Shown here: in pieces, positions 22,108 to 30,535 of the stretch
How the letters are laid out: each line of letters starts with the position of its first letter
How positions within the stretch are numbered: position 1 is the first letter of the stretch
From: DATBAK01 sp038240075
Lineage (GTDB): Bacteria; Actinomycetota; Acidimicrobiia; IMCC26256; PALSA-610
Assembly (NCBI GenBank): GCA_038240075.1
Contig: JBBSEC010000049.1
Span: 1 to 32,193, forward strand
Length of the DNA: 32,193 bases
Direction of reading: 5' to 3'
Notes under the pieces: generated by a model
What the model saw: only the letters and a program-made list of their open reading frames with translations
Databases searched by the model: none
What the model was told of the DNA's origin: nothing
Program-made: the position numbers and the translations under genes

Positions 22108-24258
22108 ATGTCACCTCGCCGCATGATCGGTCGCTGTGTTCCCGTGCTCGTTGCGACGTTGGCTCTCGTCGGTTGGCAGGGAGCGGTCGCGAACGCCGCA
22201 AGCTCGTGGCCGGTGTATCACGGCGACGGCGCGCACACGGGCAACGACACGAGTGAGCCCGCGTTGCTCCCGTCGCATCAGGCATGGAAGACGAGTCTCG
22301 ATCAGAACGTGTACGGCCAGCCGGTCGCGTTCCAGGGTCGTGTCATCGCGGCGACCGAGAACAACACGGTGTACGCGATGGACGCGCACGACGGTCGTGT
22401 GCTGTGGCGCGTGCACGTCGGCACGCCGGTGACGAACGTCGTCGCGCAGGTGGGTTGCGGCAACATCGATCCGCTCGGCATCACGTCGACGCCCGTGATC
22501 GACACCAACACGAACGAAGTGTTCGTCGTCGCCGCGATCCAGGACGCCAACAAGGTGATCCACCACCAGGTCGTCGGGCTCAACGTCTTCACCGGCTCAC
22601 AGATGATGTCGGCCAACGCCGACCCGGGAGGCGTGCAGAACCCGCTGTACATCCAGCAGCGTTACGGGCTCGCGATCGGCAGTGGCCGGGTCTACGTCGG
22701 CTTTGGCGGCTACGCGGGCGACTGCGGTCCGTATCACGGCTGGCTCGTCTCGCTCACGGAGAAGGGCACCGGCAAGGTCGCGTTCGATCCGACTCCGCAC
22801 ACGGGACTCGGCGCGATCTGGGCGACGAACGGGCCGTCGCTCGACGCCGCCGGAAACGTCTACGTCTCGACCGGCAATCCAAACGCGGTGCCCGCCACCG
22901 GCGACTACGGCGAGAGCGTGCTCAAGCTGAGTCCTACCCTGCACCTCCTCGCGAACTTCTCGGGAAGCAACGCGACCAACGACGAAGACCTCGGTTCATC
23001 GGGACCGTCGCGACTCGGCAACAACATGATCTTCGACGTCGGCAAGCAACACATCGGCTACCTGCTCGACACGACGCATCTGGGGCTGCTCCAGTCGATT
23101 CCGACGTGCACGGGCGACGCGGACGGCGGCACCGCGTTCGACGGCCACCACCTTTACGTGCCGTGTCGCGAGCACATCAAGGAGATCAACGTCGACACCG
23201 TGCACCGCTCGGTCTCGTCGGGTTGGTCCGGTCCCGCGACGAGCAGCGCAGGACCACCGATCCTCGCCGGCGGAGCCCTGTGGTCGATCGACTGGCCAGG
23301 CGGCACGCTCTACGCGCTCAATCCCGCGACCGGCGCGACCCGCGCCACGATCACGCTCGGCACGGTACCGCACTTCGCGTCACCGTCGGCCGCGCTCGGG
23401 CTGCTGCTCATCGGCACCGACACCGGAGTGACCGCGTTGGCCGGTCCCTCCGGACCACCGCCCCACGCGCCACCGATACCGCTGCCGTCGTCGTGCGTCA
23501 CGCAGCACTCACACAGCGGCTACTGGACGGTCGCGCGCGACGGCGGCATCTTCTCCTTCGGTGGCGCGCCGTTCTGCGGCTCCACCGGCAACCTTCCGCT
23601 CAACCGGCCGATCGTCGGCATGGCCGGAACGTCTGGCCCGGGCTACTGGATGGTCGCGTCCGACGGCGGCGTCTTCGCGTTCAACCGTCCATTCTTCGGG
23701 TCGACCGGCGGCATTGCGCTCAACCGTCCCGTCGTCGGCATCGCCGCGACCAGCGACGCGCGCGGCTACTGGCTCGTCGCGTCCGACGGGGGAATCTTCC
23801 CGTTCGGGGACGCGTCGTTCCGCGGCTCGACGGGTTCGCTGCGCCTCGCGTCACCGATCGTCGCGATGGCGCCCACACCCGACAACCGTGGCTACTGGCT
23901 GGTCGCGTCCGACGGCGGAGTGTTCGGATTCGGTGACGCCGCGTTCCACGGCTCGATGGGTGGCACGCACCTCAACGCGCCGATCGTCGGCATCGCCGCG
24001 ACCACGACCGGCAACGGCTACTGGCTGGTCGCGTCCGACGGCGGCATCTTCGGATTCGGCGACGCCGCGTTCCACGGATCCACCGGCGGCATCCACATCA
24101 ACTACCCGATCGTCGGCATCGCCGCGACCACGACCGGCAACGGCTACTGGCTCGACGCGTCCGACGGCGGCATCTTCGGATTCGGCGACGCCGCGTTCCA
24201 CGGATCCACTGGCGGTATCAAACTGAACCAACCCGTCGTCGGCATGGCGCACGACTAA
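22108..24258 (+). CDS. secreted PQQ-like beta-propeller protein with six C-terminal 42-residue repeats
   Basis: 716 residues from ATG 22108, chosen because a clear signal peptide starts here (MSPRRMIGRC then VPVLVATLALVGW, cleavage near AVANA, residue ~30). Residues ~35-455 form a PQQ/quinoprotein-like propeller: WPVYHGDGAHTG, YAMDAHDGRVLWRVHVG, TSTPVIDTNTNEVFVV, VYVSTGNPN, LYALNPATGATR. A Pro-rich linker (GPSGPPPHAPPIPLP) leads to six repeats of about 42 residues (471-716) with consensus GYWLVASDGGIFGFGDA-FHGSTG followed by LN-PIVGIA. These repeats are common in secreted proteins of Acidimicrobiia-like actinobacteria, probably forming small propellers or carbohydrate-binding surfaces. No cofactor or catalytic site was recognised. 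Repeats 4-6 are almost identical in DNA. Confidence 0.85.
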   Translation: MSPRRMIGRCVPVLVATLALVGWQGAVANAASSWPVYHGDGAHTGNDTSEPALLPSHQAWKTSLDQNVYGQPVAFQGRVIAATENNTVYAMDAHDGRVLWRVHVGTPVTNVVAQVGCGNIDPLGITSTPVIDTNTNEVFVVAAIQDANKVIHHQVVGLNVFTGSQMMSANADPGGVQNPLYIQQRYGLAIGSGRVYVGFGGYAGDCGPYHGWLVSLTEKGTGKVAFDPTPHTGLGAIWATNGPSLDAAGNVYVSTGNPNAVPATGDYGESVLKLSPTLHLLANFSGSNATNDEDLGSSGPSRLGNNMIFDVGKQHIGYLLDTTHLGLLQSIPTCTGDADGGTAFDGHHLYVPCREHIKEINVDTVHRSVSSGWSGPATSSAGPPILAGGALWSIDWPGGTLYALNPATGATRATITLGTVPHFASPSAALGLLLIGTDTGVTALAGPSGPPPHAPPIPLPSSCVTQHSHSGYWTVARDGGIFSFGGAPFCGSTGNLPLNRPIVGMAGTSGPGYWMVASDGGVFAFNRPFFGSTGGIALNRPVVGIAATSDARGYWLVASDGGIFPFGDASFRGSTGSLRLASPIVAMAPTPDNRGYWLVASDGGVFGFGDAAFHGSMGGTHLNAPIVGIAATTTGNGYWLVASDGGIFGFGDAAFHGSTGGIHINYPIVGIAATTTGNGYWLDASDGGIFGFGDAAFHGSTGGIKLNQPVVGMAHD
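23518..24255 (+). repeat. six tandem ~126-bp coding repeats
   Basis: Tandem units starting at 23518 with a period of 123-126 bases; the last three begin at 23890, 24016 and 24142. Each encodes GYW-VA-DGG-F-F-----F-GS-G. Units 4, 5 and 6 share long identical DNA stretches, indicating recent duplication or gene conversion, while units 1-3 have drifted. Confidence 0.85.
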
Positions 24259-24281
24259 CCCACCATCAGGCGAGTGACGGC

Positions 24282-24707
24282 TCAGCTCCCGCGCATCACT
24301 CCGGCGTCGCGCAGCACGTCGGCCGGCACGCCGATCTCGCGCCAGGTCGCGTGCTCGATGCCCTTGGCCGCGCCGTACGCACGCGCGTGCTTCACGAACG
24401 CGCGCCGCAACTTGTCGAGGTCCGGACCGGTGTCGCTCTTCATCGCCGCGAGCTCCGCGTCGAGGTTCTTGCGCTCCTGAAGGAGCTGGAGTGCGGTCAG
24501 GGAACCGGCGGTCTCGTATTGCGTGTCGATCGCCGCGATGCGCCTGGCGATGGACTCCGGTGTGCGCTTCCGGCCCCGCTTGGGCCGATTCGCCTCGAGC
24601 GCCTCGAGGTAGGCGCGCACGGCGTTTGCCTGTTCACGACCCTTGGCGAGCGCGGCCTTGTGCTCGGCAGTCATCTTCCTCGCAGGCGGCACAGCGGGTC
24701 CTTTCAT
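24282..24707 (-). CDS. small basic coiled-coil protein with conserved C-terminal GVPA-x-VLR-x-AG motif, unknown function
   Basis: 141 residues if ATG 24707 is used; ATG 24674 (130 residues, with GAGGA very close) is also possible, so the start is uncertain. The sequence is highly charged: MTAEHKAALAKGREQANAV and the basic KRGRKRTPESIARR, then a long helix likely to form a coiled coil (ALQLLQERKNLDAELAAM), and a C-terminal helical motif AYGAAKGIEHATWREIGVP followed by ADVLRDAG. The end resembles in layout the short three-helix modules seen in Lsr2 C-termini or E3-binding domains, which could bind DNA or protein. This is only a shape comparison. Similar proteins recur in actinobacteria without a known role, to my recollection. 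It is monocistronic, convergent with the propeller gene, and has its own promoter candidate. Confidence 0.75.
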   Translation of the reverse strand: MKGPAVPPARKMTAEHKAALAKGREQANAVRAYLEALEANRPKRGRKRTPESIARRIAAIDTQYETAGSLTALQLLQERKNLDAELAAMKSDTGPDLDKLRRAFVKHARAYGAAKGIEHATWREIGVPADVLRDAGVMRGS

Positions 24708-24726
24708 CGGTTTGGCTGAATTTTCC

Positions 24727-24755
24727 AGCATATCCATGGGCGCCGGTACGGTCAC
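24727..24755 (-). promoter_or_regulatory. promoter candidate for the coiled-coil protein gene
   Basis: On the minus strand GTGACC (24755-24750) and TATGCT (24732-24727) are separated by 17 bases, close to a housekeeping -35/-10 pair, with transcription expected to begin about 24720. The segment just downstream is AT-rich compared with the surroundings. Confidence 0.5.
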
Positions 24756-24785
24756 GACCCGGGGTCATAACGTGATTGGCGGACC

Positions 24786-24792
24786 GAGGAGG
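24786..24792 (+). promoter_or_regulatory. strong ribosome binding site for GTG 24800
   Basis: GAGGAGG seven bases before GTG 24800 sets the start of the esterase gene. An in-frame TTG at 24776 lies before it and would place this site inside the coding sequence. Confidence 0.8.
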
Positions 24793-24799
24793 TGTCGGC

Positions 24800-26032
24800 G
24801 TGGAGCTGAAGACCGAGATCGACCCGGCCGAAGCCGGTTTTGCACCGGATCGGCTGGCGCGCATCGACCGCCATTTCGAACGCTACGTCGACGACGGGCG
24901 CCTCGCGGGTTGGCTGTTGCTGGTGAGCCGCAACGGTCAGATCGCGCACCTCGCGACGTGCGGTCAGCGCGACCAGGAGGCCGGGTTGCCGGTCGAGCTC
25001 GACACCCTGTGGCGCATCTTCTCGATGACGAAACCGATCACGTCGGTCGCCGCGATGATGCTCTACGAAGAGGGCGCGTTCGAGTTGAAGGATCCGGTGA
25101 GCAACCTGATCCCGTCATTCGCCGACACGCGCGTCTACCGGAGCGGCTCCGCGCTCGCGCCGGTCACCGAGCCCGTGACCGAGCCGATGCGCATCTGGCA
25201 TCTGCTCACCCACACCGCCGGACTCACCTATGGCTTCCACCACGCGCACCCCGTCGACGCGATCTACCGTGCCGCCGGCTACGAATGGGGCGCGCCCGCC
25301 GGTGTCGATCTCGCCGGCTGCTGCGATGCGTGGGCGTCGTTCCCGTTGCTCTTCCAACCCGGCGCCGAGTGGAACTACTCGGTCGCAACCGACGTGCTCG
25401 GACGCGTCGTCGAGGTGGCATCGGGACAGTCGCTCGACGAGTTCTTCCGGACTCGCATCTTCGAGCCGCTCGGGATGTCGGACACCGCGTTCTCGGTCGA
25501 GGCGCGCAATGCCTCGCGACTCGCCGCGCTCTACACCCGCCACGCGCGCACCGGACGCACCGTCCGGCTCGACGCGATGGGCGACGCCGCGTTGCGCCCG
25601 CCCGCGCACCTCTCGGGGGGCGGCGGGCTGGTCTCGAGCGCTCGCGACTACCACCGGTTCTCACAGATGCTGCTCGGCGGAGGGTCACTCGACGGCGTGC
25701 GTGTGCTCGGAAGCCGCACCGTTGCGTACATGACCCGCAACCACCTGCCCGGTGGCGCCGACCTCGAAGCGTTCGGTCGCCCGCTGTTCGCGGAGACCAC
25801 CTACGACGGCATCGGCTTCGGGTTCGGTTTCTCCGTCGTCGAAGATCCCGCCAAGAACAAGGTGCTCTCCACTCGGGGCGAGTTCGGGTGGGGCGGCGCC
25901 GCGAGCACGGCATTCTGGGTCGATCCCGCCGAACGGATCACGGCCTCGTTCTTCACGCAACTGCTGCCCTCGAGCACGTATCCGATCCGCCCGCAGCTCA
26001 AGCAGCTCGTGTACCAATCCCTCGTCGACTGA
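24800..26032 (+). CDS. class C beta-lactamase-fold serine hydrolase / family VIII carboxylesterase
   Basis: 410 residues from GTG 24800. Penicillin-binding-protein/beta-lactamase fold with the three active-site motifs: SMTK (S75, K78; SxxK), Y193 in NYSVATDVLGRVVE (Y-x-N position, here YSV), and GWGGAAST (364-366; WGG in place of the KTG/HxG motif), the pattern of EstB-like family VIII esterases. Other typical parts are LWRIFSMTKPITS, LLTHTAGLTYGF, LFQPGAEWNYS, IFEPLGMSDTAF and GGGGLVSSARDYHRFSQML. No signal peptide is seen, so it is probably cytosolic and an ester hydrolase rather than a resistance enzyme. A hairpin separates it from the downstream lipase gene on the same strand. Confidence 0.9.
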   Translation: MELKTEIDPAEAGFAPDRLARIDRHFERYVDDGRLAGWLLLVSRNGQIAHLATCGQRDQEAGLPVELDTLWRIFSMTKPITSVAAMMLYEEGAFELKDPVSNLIPSFADTRVYRSGSALAPVTEPVTEPMRIWHLLTHTAGLTYGFHHAHPVDAIYRAAGYEWGAPAGVDLAGCCDAWASFPLLFQPGAEWNYSVATDVLGRVVEVASGQSLDEFFRTRIFEPLGMSDTAFSVEARNASRLAALYTRHARTGRTVRLDAMGDAALRPPAHLSGGGGLVSSARDYHRFSQMLLGGGSLDGVRVLGSRTVAYMTRNHLPGGADLEAFGRPLFAETTYDGIGFGFGFSVVEDPAKNKVLSTRGEFGWGGAASTAFWVDPAERITASFFTQLLPSSTYPIRPQLKQLVYQSLVD

Positions 26033-26055
26033 GAAAGACATCCCCGACCGCTTCG

Positions 26056-26074
26056 CGCGCGCCCCGGGCGCGCG
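26056..26074 (+). terminator. GC stem-loop between esterase and lipase genes
   Basis: CGCGCGCC (26056-26063) and GGCGCGCG (26067-26074) form a perfect 8-bp stem around CCG. It lies 23 bases after the esterase stop and before the lipase ATG at 26111. There is no T tract, so it may attenuate rather than fully stop transcription. Confidence 0.4.
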
Positions 26075-26110
26075 TGTCGATCCCCCCATCCCCGGGTAAG
26101 GCCCCCCTCT

Positions 26111-27424
26111 ATGCGGATTCGTTCTGCCGGTGTCGCGCGCGCCGTCGTCGCGGCGGTCGTGATCGTCGCGATCGCCGGGTGCTCGTCGTCGAACAAGTCC
26201 GCGTCGACCGACCGCGACGAGACCACGACCTCTGCGTCCGGGGCCGACCCGTCGACCGCACCGCTTCCCGAGTTCTACCGGTCGGCCGTCGCCAACGCGC
26301 GTGCCGCGGGCACGCTGCTCAAGTCGGAGCGCGTCGCGGCTCCCGATGTTCACGGCACGGTGTACCGCGTGCTGTACCAGTCGCTTTCGACGACGAACAG
26401 ACGCGTTGTCGTGAGCGGAACCATCATCGTGCCCAAGCGGCCTGCGCCGTCGACCGGATACCCCGTCATCACGTGGGGCCACGGCACGACCGGTCTGGGC
26501 GACAACTGCACGCCGTCGCTCGCCGCGACGGCCGCGGCGCCGCCGCCGGCCAACGAGATGCTCGACAACGGCTGGGAGATCACCACAAGCGACTATGTGG
26601 GTCTCGGTACTCCGGGGACCATGCCGTACCTTGTCGGAACCAGCGCGGCGCGCAACGTCCTCGACATCGTGCGCGCGGCGCGCCAGCTTCCCGCCGCCCA
26701 CGCGGGCAAGACGTACGCGGTGTGGGGCTACTCCGAAGGCGGGCAGACCGCGATGTTCACCCTCAACATCGCGGCGACCTACGCGCCCGAGCTTCACCTC
26801 GTGGGAGTCGTGGCCGGCGCGCCGCCGTCGCAGCTCCGCACGTTGTACTCGTACCTGTCGAAGAGTCGATACCACTATTACGTCCTGATGCTGCTGGTCG
26901 GAATGAACGCTGCGTACGGCGACGAGCAAGCGCCGCTCGAACAGGTCCTCACCGCGAAGGGCATGGATCTGGTGCACGAGATCGCGACCGATTGCGTGTC
27001 GATCCCGAAGTTCGGGCTGAGGCAACCGACCGAGGCGCTGCTGCCAGCGAAGCTCGCCGACGTCACGATCGCGAGCGCCGTGAAAGCCGATCCGTTCACG
27101 ATCCCGACCTGGCGCCGCATTCTCATGGCCAACGACCCGGAGAGCTTCATGACTCCGAGCGCGGCCCCGCTCCTGGTCGTCCAGGGCGGTGCCGACGACC
27201 AGATCCCTCCGACATCGACGGCGAGCCTCGTGCGGCACGAGTGCAGCATTGGTCAGGACGTCGAACAGTGGACCTATCCCAAAGGCGACCACCCGTTCAC
27301 GCTTGCGTACTCCGCCGCCGATGTCGTGAAGTGGCTCGGCGACCGCTTCGCCGGCGGACCCGTTCCGGACCCGTACGTTCCCATCGGGCAGACGGGAGTC
27401 GTGCGCACGACCTGCCCATCTTGA
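26111..27424 (+). CDS. secretory lipase (LIP family) lipoprotein
   Basis: 437 residues from ATG 26111. The N-terminus has a basic MRIR, a hydrophobic AVVAAVVIVAI, and a lipobox IAGC with the lipidation Cys at 24, followed by a Ser/Thr/Asp-rich spacer, so it should be anchored on the outer face of the membrane. The rest is an alpha/beta-hydrolase of the secretory lipase type: YPVITWGHGTTGLGDNCTPS (oxyanion-hole region), YVGLGTPG, the nucleophile elbow WGYSEGGQTAM (S208), acid candidate D362/D363 in GGADDQIPP, and H394 in KGDHPF. It likely cleaves triacylglycerol or other esters outside the cell. It may share a transcript with the preceding esterase despite the intervening hairpin. Convergent with the CLC gene. 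Confidence 0.9.
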   Translation: MRIRSAGVARAVVAAVVIVAIAGCSSSNKSASTDRDETTTSASGADPSTAPLPEFYRSAVANARAAGTLLKSERVAAPDVHGTVYRVLYQSLSTTNRRVVVSGTIIVPKRPAPSTGYPVITWGHGTTGLGDNCTPSLAATAAAPPPANEMLDNGWEITTSDYVGLGTPGTMPYLVGTSAARNVLDIVRAARQLPAAHAGKTYAVWGYSEGGQTAMFTLNIAATYAPELHLVGVVAGAPPSQLRTLYSYLSKSRYHYYVLMLLVGMNAAYGDEQAPLEQVLTAKGMDLVHEIATDCVSIPKFGLRQPTEALLPAKLADVTIASAVKADPFTIPTWRRILMANDPESFMTPSAAPLLVVQGGADDQIPPTSTASLVRHECSIGQDVEQWTYPKGDHPFTLAYSAADVVKWLGDRFAGGPVPDPYVPIGQTGVVRTTCPS

Positions 27425-27449
27425 GCACGAGCCGTGAGCGCGCCGTGCG

Positions 27450-28706
27450 TCAGTCGGCGGAGGGCGCGACCTGATAGCTCGTGACCGACGCGCGGCCCAT
27501 CATCAGCTCCGCCACGACCGCGGCGATGAGCCCGGGCACGATGAACTCAGGTCTTCCCGTCGTCTCCGCGACGAACATCACCGCCGCGAGCGGCACGCGG
27601 TAGCCCGCGCCGAGGAACGCGGCGATCCCGACGACGAGGAACAACGATGTGTCACCCTGACCGAGCGCGCCCGCAAAGGCGCGGCCCAGCAACGCGCCCG
27701 CGACGACCAACGGGACGAACAGGCCTCCGACCCCGCCACCGGCGACGGAAGCGGCTGACGCGAGACAGCGCAGCACCAGGATCGCGAGTAACAACGCAAC
27801 GCCGCGCTTGGGATCGAGCGCCCACGTGATCACGCTGTAGCCCGGAGTCAGCACCAGCGACTCGCCCGTCATCACACGACCCAGCGCGAAGAGACCGGCA
27901 ATCGTGGCGCCCGCGCCGACGACCCGCACGACCGGATGGCTCTCGGCCGCGAAGCGCTTCGCGCGCAGGAGCAACCAGGCAAAGGCGCGCGCGCCGAACG
28001 CGGCAGCGAGGCCGAGCCCGGCCGCGCCCGCGAGATCGACGAACGAGAACGGCGGTGAACCGTGGACCGGCACGAGCGGTGCCGTACCGACGATCGCAGC
28101 CAGGCCCAGGTAGCCCGACGCGGCACCGACCAGGGCCGGAAGCAGCATGCGCCGTGCGAGATCGTCCTGATACGGAACCTCGATCGCGAAGATCGCGCCG
28201 GTCGCGGGCGCCTTGAAGATCGCCGCGATTCCCGCCGCCGCGCCCGCGACGAGCAGCAAGTTGCGGTCGGCCGCGCGCAGCTGCACGCGGAATCGCCGTT
28301 GCACGATCGATCCCAACGACGAGCCGAGGTAGATCGAAGGGCCTTCGAGACCGAGGGCGCCGCCGCTCCCGAGCGTCGCGACGGCCGCGACCATCCGGTT
28401 GACGAGGTCGCGCACGCCCAGCGGCCGACCATCGTGGAACGACTGGATGTACTCGTCCGCCGTCGACGGGCTCACACCCTTTCCCGGACCGCGCAGCCAG
28501 AGCGCCGCGACCGCCAGCCCGATCGCGGGCGCGAACGCAAGGATCCCGATCGGAAGGTGCGCGACGCCGCGGTCGAACACGACGTTCACGGTGAGTCGAT
28601 CGAACCCGGCGACCGCGAGACCGGTCGCGAACCCGACCACCGCGGCCGCGAGCACCTGCTCGCGCGACCGCACCAAGAGGTTTCGAAGCCGTGCGCGCCG
28701 ATCCAC
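27450..28706 (-). CDS. CLC-family chloride channel/transporter, channel-like glutamate pattern
   Basis: 418 residues from GTG 28706, four bases downstream of the SDR stop. It has the CLC membrane fold with recognisable selectivity segments: GKGVSPS (75-81) at the place of GSGIP, GLEGPSIYLGS with the gating glutamate E121, helix GIAAIFKAPATGAIFAIEVPY, GGGVGGLFVP (323-332), and YRVPLAAVMFVAET. At the internal proton-transfer position of the E. coli exchanger (second Glu of IEE) there is a valine (V177), as in animal CLC channels (IEV). The Ser of GSGIP is replaced by Lys, and the C-terminal Tyr may be the one in VTSYQ. It lacks CBS domains. The transport mode, channel or uncoupled, is inference. 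Its linkage with an SDR has no obvious meaning. Confidence 0.88.
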   Translation of the reverse strand: MDRRARLRNLLVRSREQVLAAAVVGFATGLAVAGFDRLTVNVVFDRGVAHLPIGILAFAPAIGLAVAALWLRGPGKGVSPSTADEYIQSFHDGRPLGVRDLVNRMVAAVATLGSGGALGLEGPSIYLGSSLGSIVQRRFRVQLRAADRNLLLVAGAAAGIAAIFKAPATGAIFAIEVPYQDDLARRMLLPALVGAASGYLGLAAIVGTAPLVPVHGSPPFSFVDLAGAAGLGLAAAFGARAFAWLLLRAKRFAAESHPVVRVVGAGATIAGLFALGRVMTGESLVLTPGYSVITWALDPKRGVALLLAILVLRCLASAASVAGGGVGGLFVPLVVAGALLGRAFAGALGQGDTSLFLVVGIAAFLGAGYRVPLAAVMFVAETTGRPEFIVPGLIAAVVAELMMGRASVTSYQVAPSAD

Positions 28707-28709
28707 CCG

Positions 28710-29501
28710 CTACGCCCGACCGCCGCCGTCGATGAGCAGCGTCGTTCCCGTCATGTAGCTGCTGGCCGGGCTGGCGAGGAACGCGATCGCGCCGTCGAGC
28801 TCGTGCGGCTGCCCGATACGTTGCAACGGCACCGACTTCTCGAACTCGGTCCTGAGCTCATCGACATCGACGAGCGCCGCGGTCATCTCGCTCGCGAACA
28901 TCCCGGGACACAGCGCGTTCACCCGCACGCCGTAGCGCGCCCACTGCAGCGACAGCTCGCGCGTCAGGCCGACGAGGCCCGTCTTCGCGGCGACGTACGC
29001 GGCCTGTGGCAGCAGCGGGGTCGACGAGAACGCGGCCGCCGACGCGACGTTGACGATGCTGCCCCCGTGCTTCGCCTCGCGCATGTGGGCAACGGCCGCC
29101 TGCCCGAGCTCGAACGGCGCGACCAGGTCGACGGCGACGACCTCCGAGAACCGGTCGATCGGCTCACGCAGCGCGGGAGTCGTCGTGGTGATGCCCGCGT
29201 TGGCGATGACGATGTCGACGCGACCATGCCGCGCGACCGCTTGCTCGACGAGGGCCGCCGACGCGCCGGGCACACTCACGTCGCACGTGAGCGCGTCGCC
29301 GTGGGTGAGTGACGCGGCGAGCGCTTCGATGCGATCGGTGCGGCGGGCCGACACGACGACCGTGGCGCCGAGCGCGTCGAGCACCCGCGCGGCACGCGAT
29401 CCGATCCCGGAGCTGGCTCCGGTGACGATCGCGACGAGCCCGTCGATCCGGAAGTGCGCCAGCGGATCGACGCGGCCGGCAGACTCCGGTTCAGACGCCA
29501 T
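28710..29501 (-). CDS. short-chain dehydrogenase/reductase (SDR)
   Basis: 263 residues from ATG 29501, preceded by GGGAG seven bases upstream. Classical SDR: TGASSGIG cofactor loop, a basic SARRTDR at the end of strand 2 that favours NADP(H), CDVS, IANAGI, catalytic Ser in NVASAAAFSS, YVAAK, and the C-terminal YMTGTTLLIDGGG. The layout resembles FabG-like 3-oxoacyl reductases and gluconate/sorbitol dehydrogenase-like enzymes; the exact substrate is unknown. It has an N-terminal extension of about 18 residues before the first strand. It is followed after three bases by the CLC gene, so the two share a transcript, and is divergent from a PPOX-fold protein. Confidence 0.92.
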   Translation of the reverse strand: MASEPESAGRVDPLAHFRIDGLVAIVTGASSGIGSRAARVLDALGATVVVSARRTDRIEALAASLTHGDALTCDVSVPGASAALVEQAVARHGRVDIVIANAGITTTTPALREPIDRFSEVVAVDLVAPFELGQAAVAHMREAKHGGSIVNVASAAAFSSTPLLPQAAYVAAKTGLVGLTRELSLQWARYGVRVNALCPGMFASEMTAALVDVDELRTEFEKSVPLQRIGQPHELDGAIAFLASPASSYMTGTTLLIDGGGRA

Positions 29502-29572
29502 GTTCGCACTCCCTTGTGGTCGGCCACCGACACGACCCTGCGACCGTAGTCGTCACGTGCCAGCATGCGTGG

Positions 29573-30004
29573 GTGGACCTGCGCATGACCCCAGATGAAC
29601 GGATGCTCTTCCTCGCCGAGATTCCGCGCGTGGGAGTGCTGGCCATCGAGGCGCCCGATCGCGCTCCGATCGCATCACCGCTCTGGTACACCGTTGAATC
29701 CGACGGAACGATCACGTTCTCGGTCGGCGCGTCATCACAGAAGACCAGGCTCTTGCGTGCGGCCGGCCGCGCAACCCTGTGCGCGCAGTCGGAAGCGGCG
29801 CCGTATCGGTACGTGAGCATTACCGGACGCATCGATGAGCGCGGTCCCTCGACGGACCAGGAGCGCCGCGATCGTGCCCACCGCTACCTCGGCGCCGAGC
29901 TCGGCGAGGCGTACCACCTCTCGACACGCGCGGAGGCCGACGTGACCTTCGCCCTGAGCCCCGAACGTTGGGCCTCGGTCGACTACAACAAGGCGTTTGC
30001 CTGA
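29573..30004 (+). CDS. PPOX-class (pyridoxamine 5'-phosphate oxidase-fold) F420/FMN-type protein
   Basis: 143 residues from GTG 29573; ATG 29585 (139 residues) is equally possible, and the conserved part begins at MTPDERMLFLAEIPRVGVLAI. A split beta-barrel flavin/F420-binding fold: SPLWYTVESDGTITFSVG, SQKTRLLRAAGRATLCAQ (the phosphate-binding K-T-R-x-L-R segment), YRYVSITGRIDE, and RAHRYLGAELGEAYHL. In actinobacteria such small proteins use F420H2 or FMN to reduce or oxidise small molecules, or bind heme or biliverdin breakdown products. No ribosome site is obvious. It is convergent with the VOC-fold gene, with only nine bases between the stops. Confidence 0.85.
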   Translation: MDLRMTPDERMLFLAEIPRVGVLAIEAPDRAPIASPLWYTVESDGTITFSVGASSQKTRLLRAAGRATLCAQSEAAPYRYVSITGRIDERGPSTDQERRDRAHRYLGAELGEAYHLSTRAEADVTFALSPERWASVDYNKAFA

Positions 30005-30013
30005 ACGGGCCGC

Positions 30014-30475
30014 TTACAGGCGCAGCGCGCGACCGGGAGCGCCGATGAGCGCGGGGTCGTTCACCCAGTCGACGCCCGCGACGTCGATGTAGAGCTCGAT
30101 CTCGTTCCCGTCAGGATCGAGGATGTAGAGACTGTGGGTCACCGCGTGATCGGTCGCGCCGACCACGGTGACGCCCGCCTCGTGCAAGCGCGCCAACGCG
30201 TCGCGAAGCTCCTCGTCGGTGTCGCCGACCTTCAGACCGAAGTGGTACAGACCGACGTGGCGACCCGGTGGTAGCGCGGTCGCGTCCTCGCCGACCTCGA
30301 TGAGCAGGAGCTCGTGGTGTGTGCGACCGGACGAGAACGCGGCCGCGGGGAACCCCATTCCCTGCCCCTCGCCCGGAAGGATCTGCCGCCATCCGAGAAC
30401 ATCGCGATAGAAGGCCGCCGACCGCTCCACGTTCCGCACGTACAGAACCAGGTGACCGAGCTCTTTGACTTCCAT
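30014..30475 (-). CDS. VOC-superfamily (glyoxalase / extradiol dioxygenase-fold) protein
   Basis: 153 residues from ATG 30475, with GGGAG five bases upstream. Two beta-alpha-beta-beta-beta modules: LGHLVLYVRNVERSAAFYRDVLGW (H8 as first metal ligand), LYHFGLKVGDTDEELRDALARL (H78), and the closing LDPDGNEIELYID (E127). H8, H78 and E127 give the 2-His-1-carboxylate set of CatE/extradiol-like and glyoxalase-type enzymes, so it is likely a metal-dependent enzyme. The substrate is unknown; ring-cleavage is possible. A monocistronic gene follows the quinone reductase on the same strand, with 60 bases between. Confidence 0.9.
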   Translation of the reverse strand: MEVKELGHLVLYVRNVERSAAFYRDVLGWRQILPGEGQGMGFPAAAFSSGRTHHELLLIEVGEDATALPPGRHVGLYHFGLKVGDTDEELRDALARLHEAGVTVVGATDHAVTHSLYILDPDGNEIELYIDVAGVDWVNDPALIGAPGRALRL

Positions 30476-30535
30476 CGATGCTCCCTTGTCGGATTCAGTC
30501 TTCCAAACTCCCGGCCACCCGGCCGGATTCCCCGG

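Noticed and set aside
23518..24255. Tandem repeats considered as a CRISPR-like array
   Set aside because: The repeats are in frame, about 126 bases long without spacers, and encode a repeated peptide.
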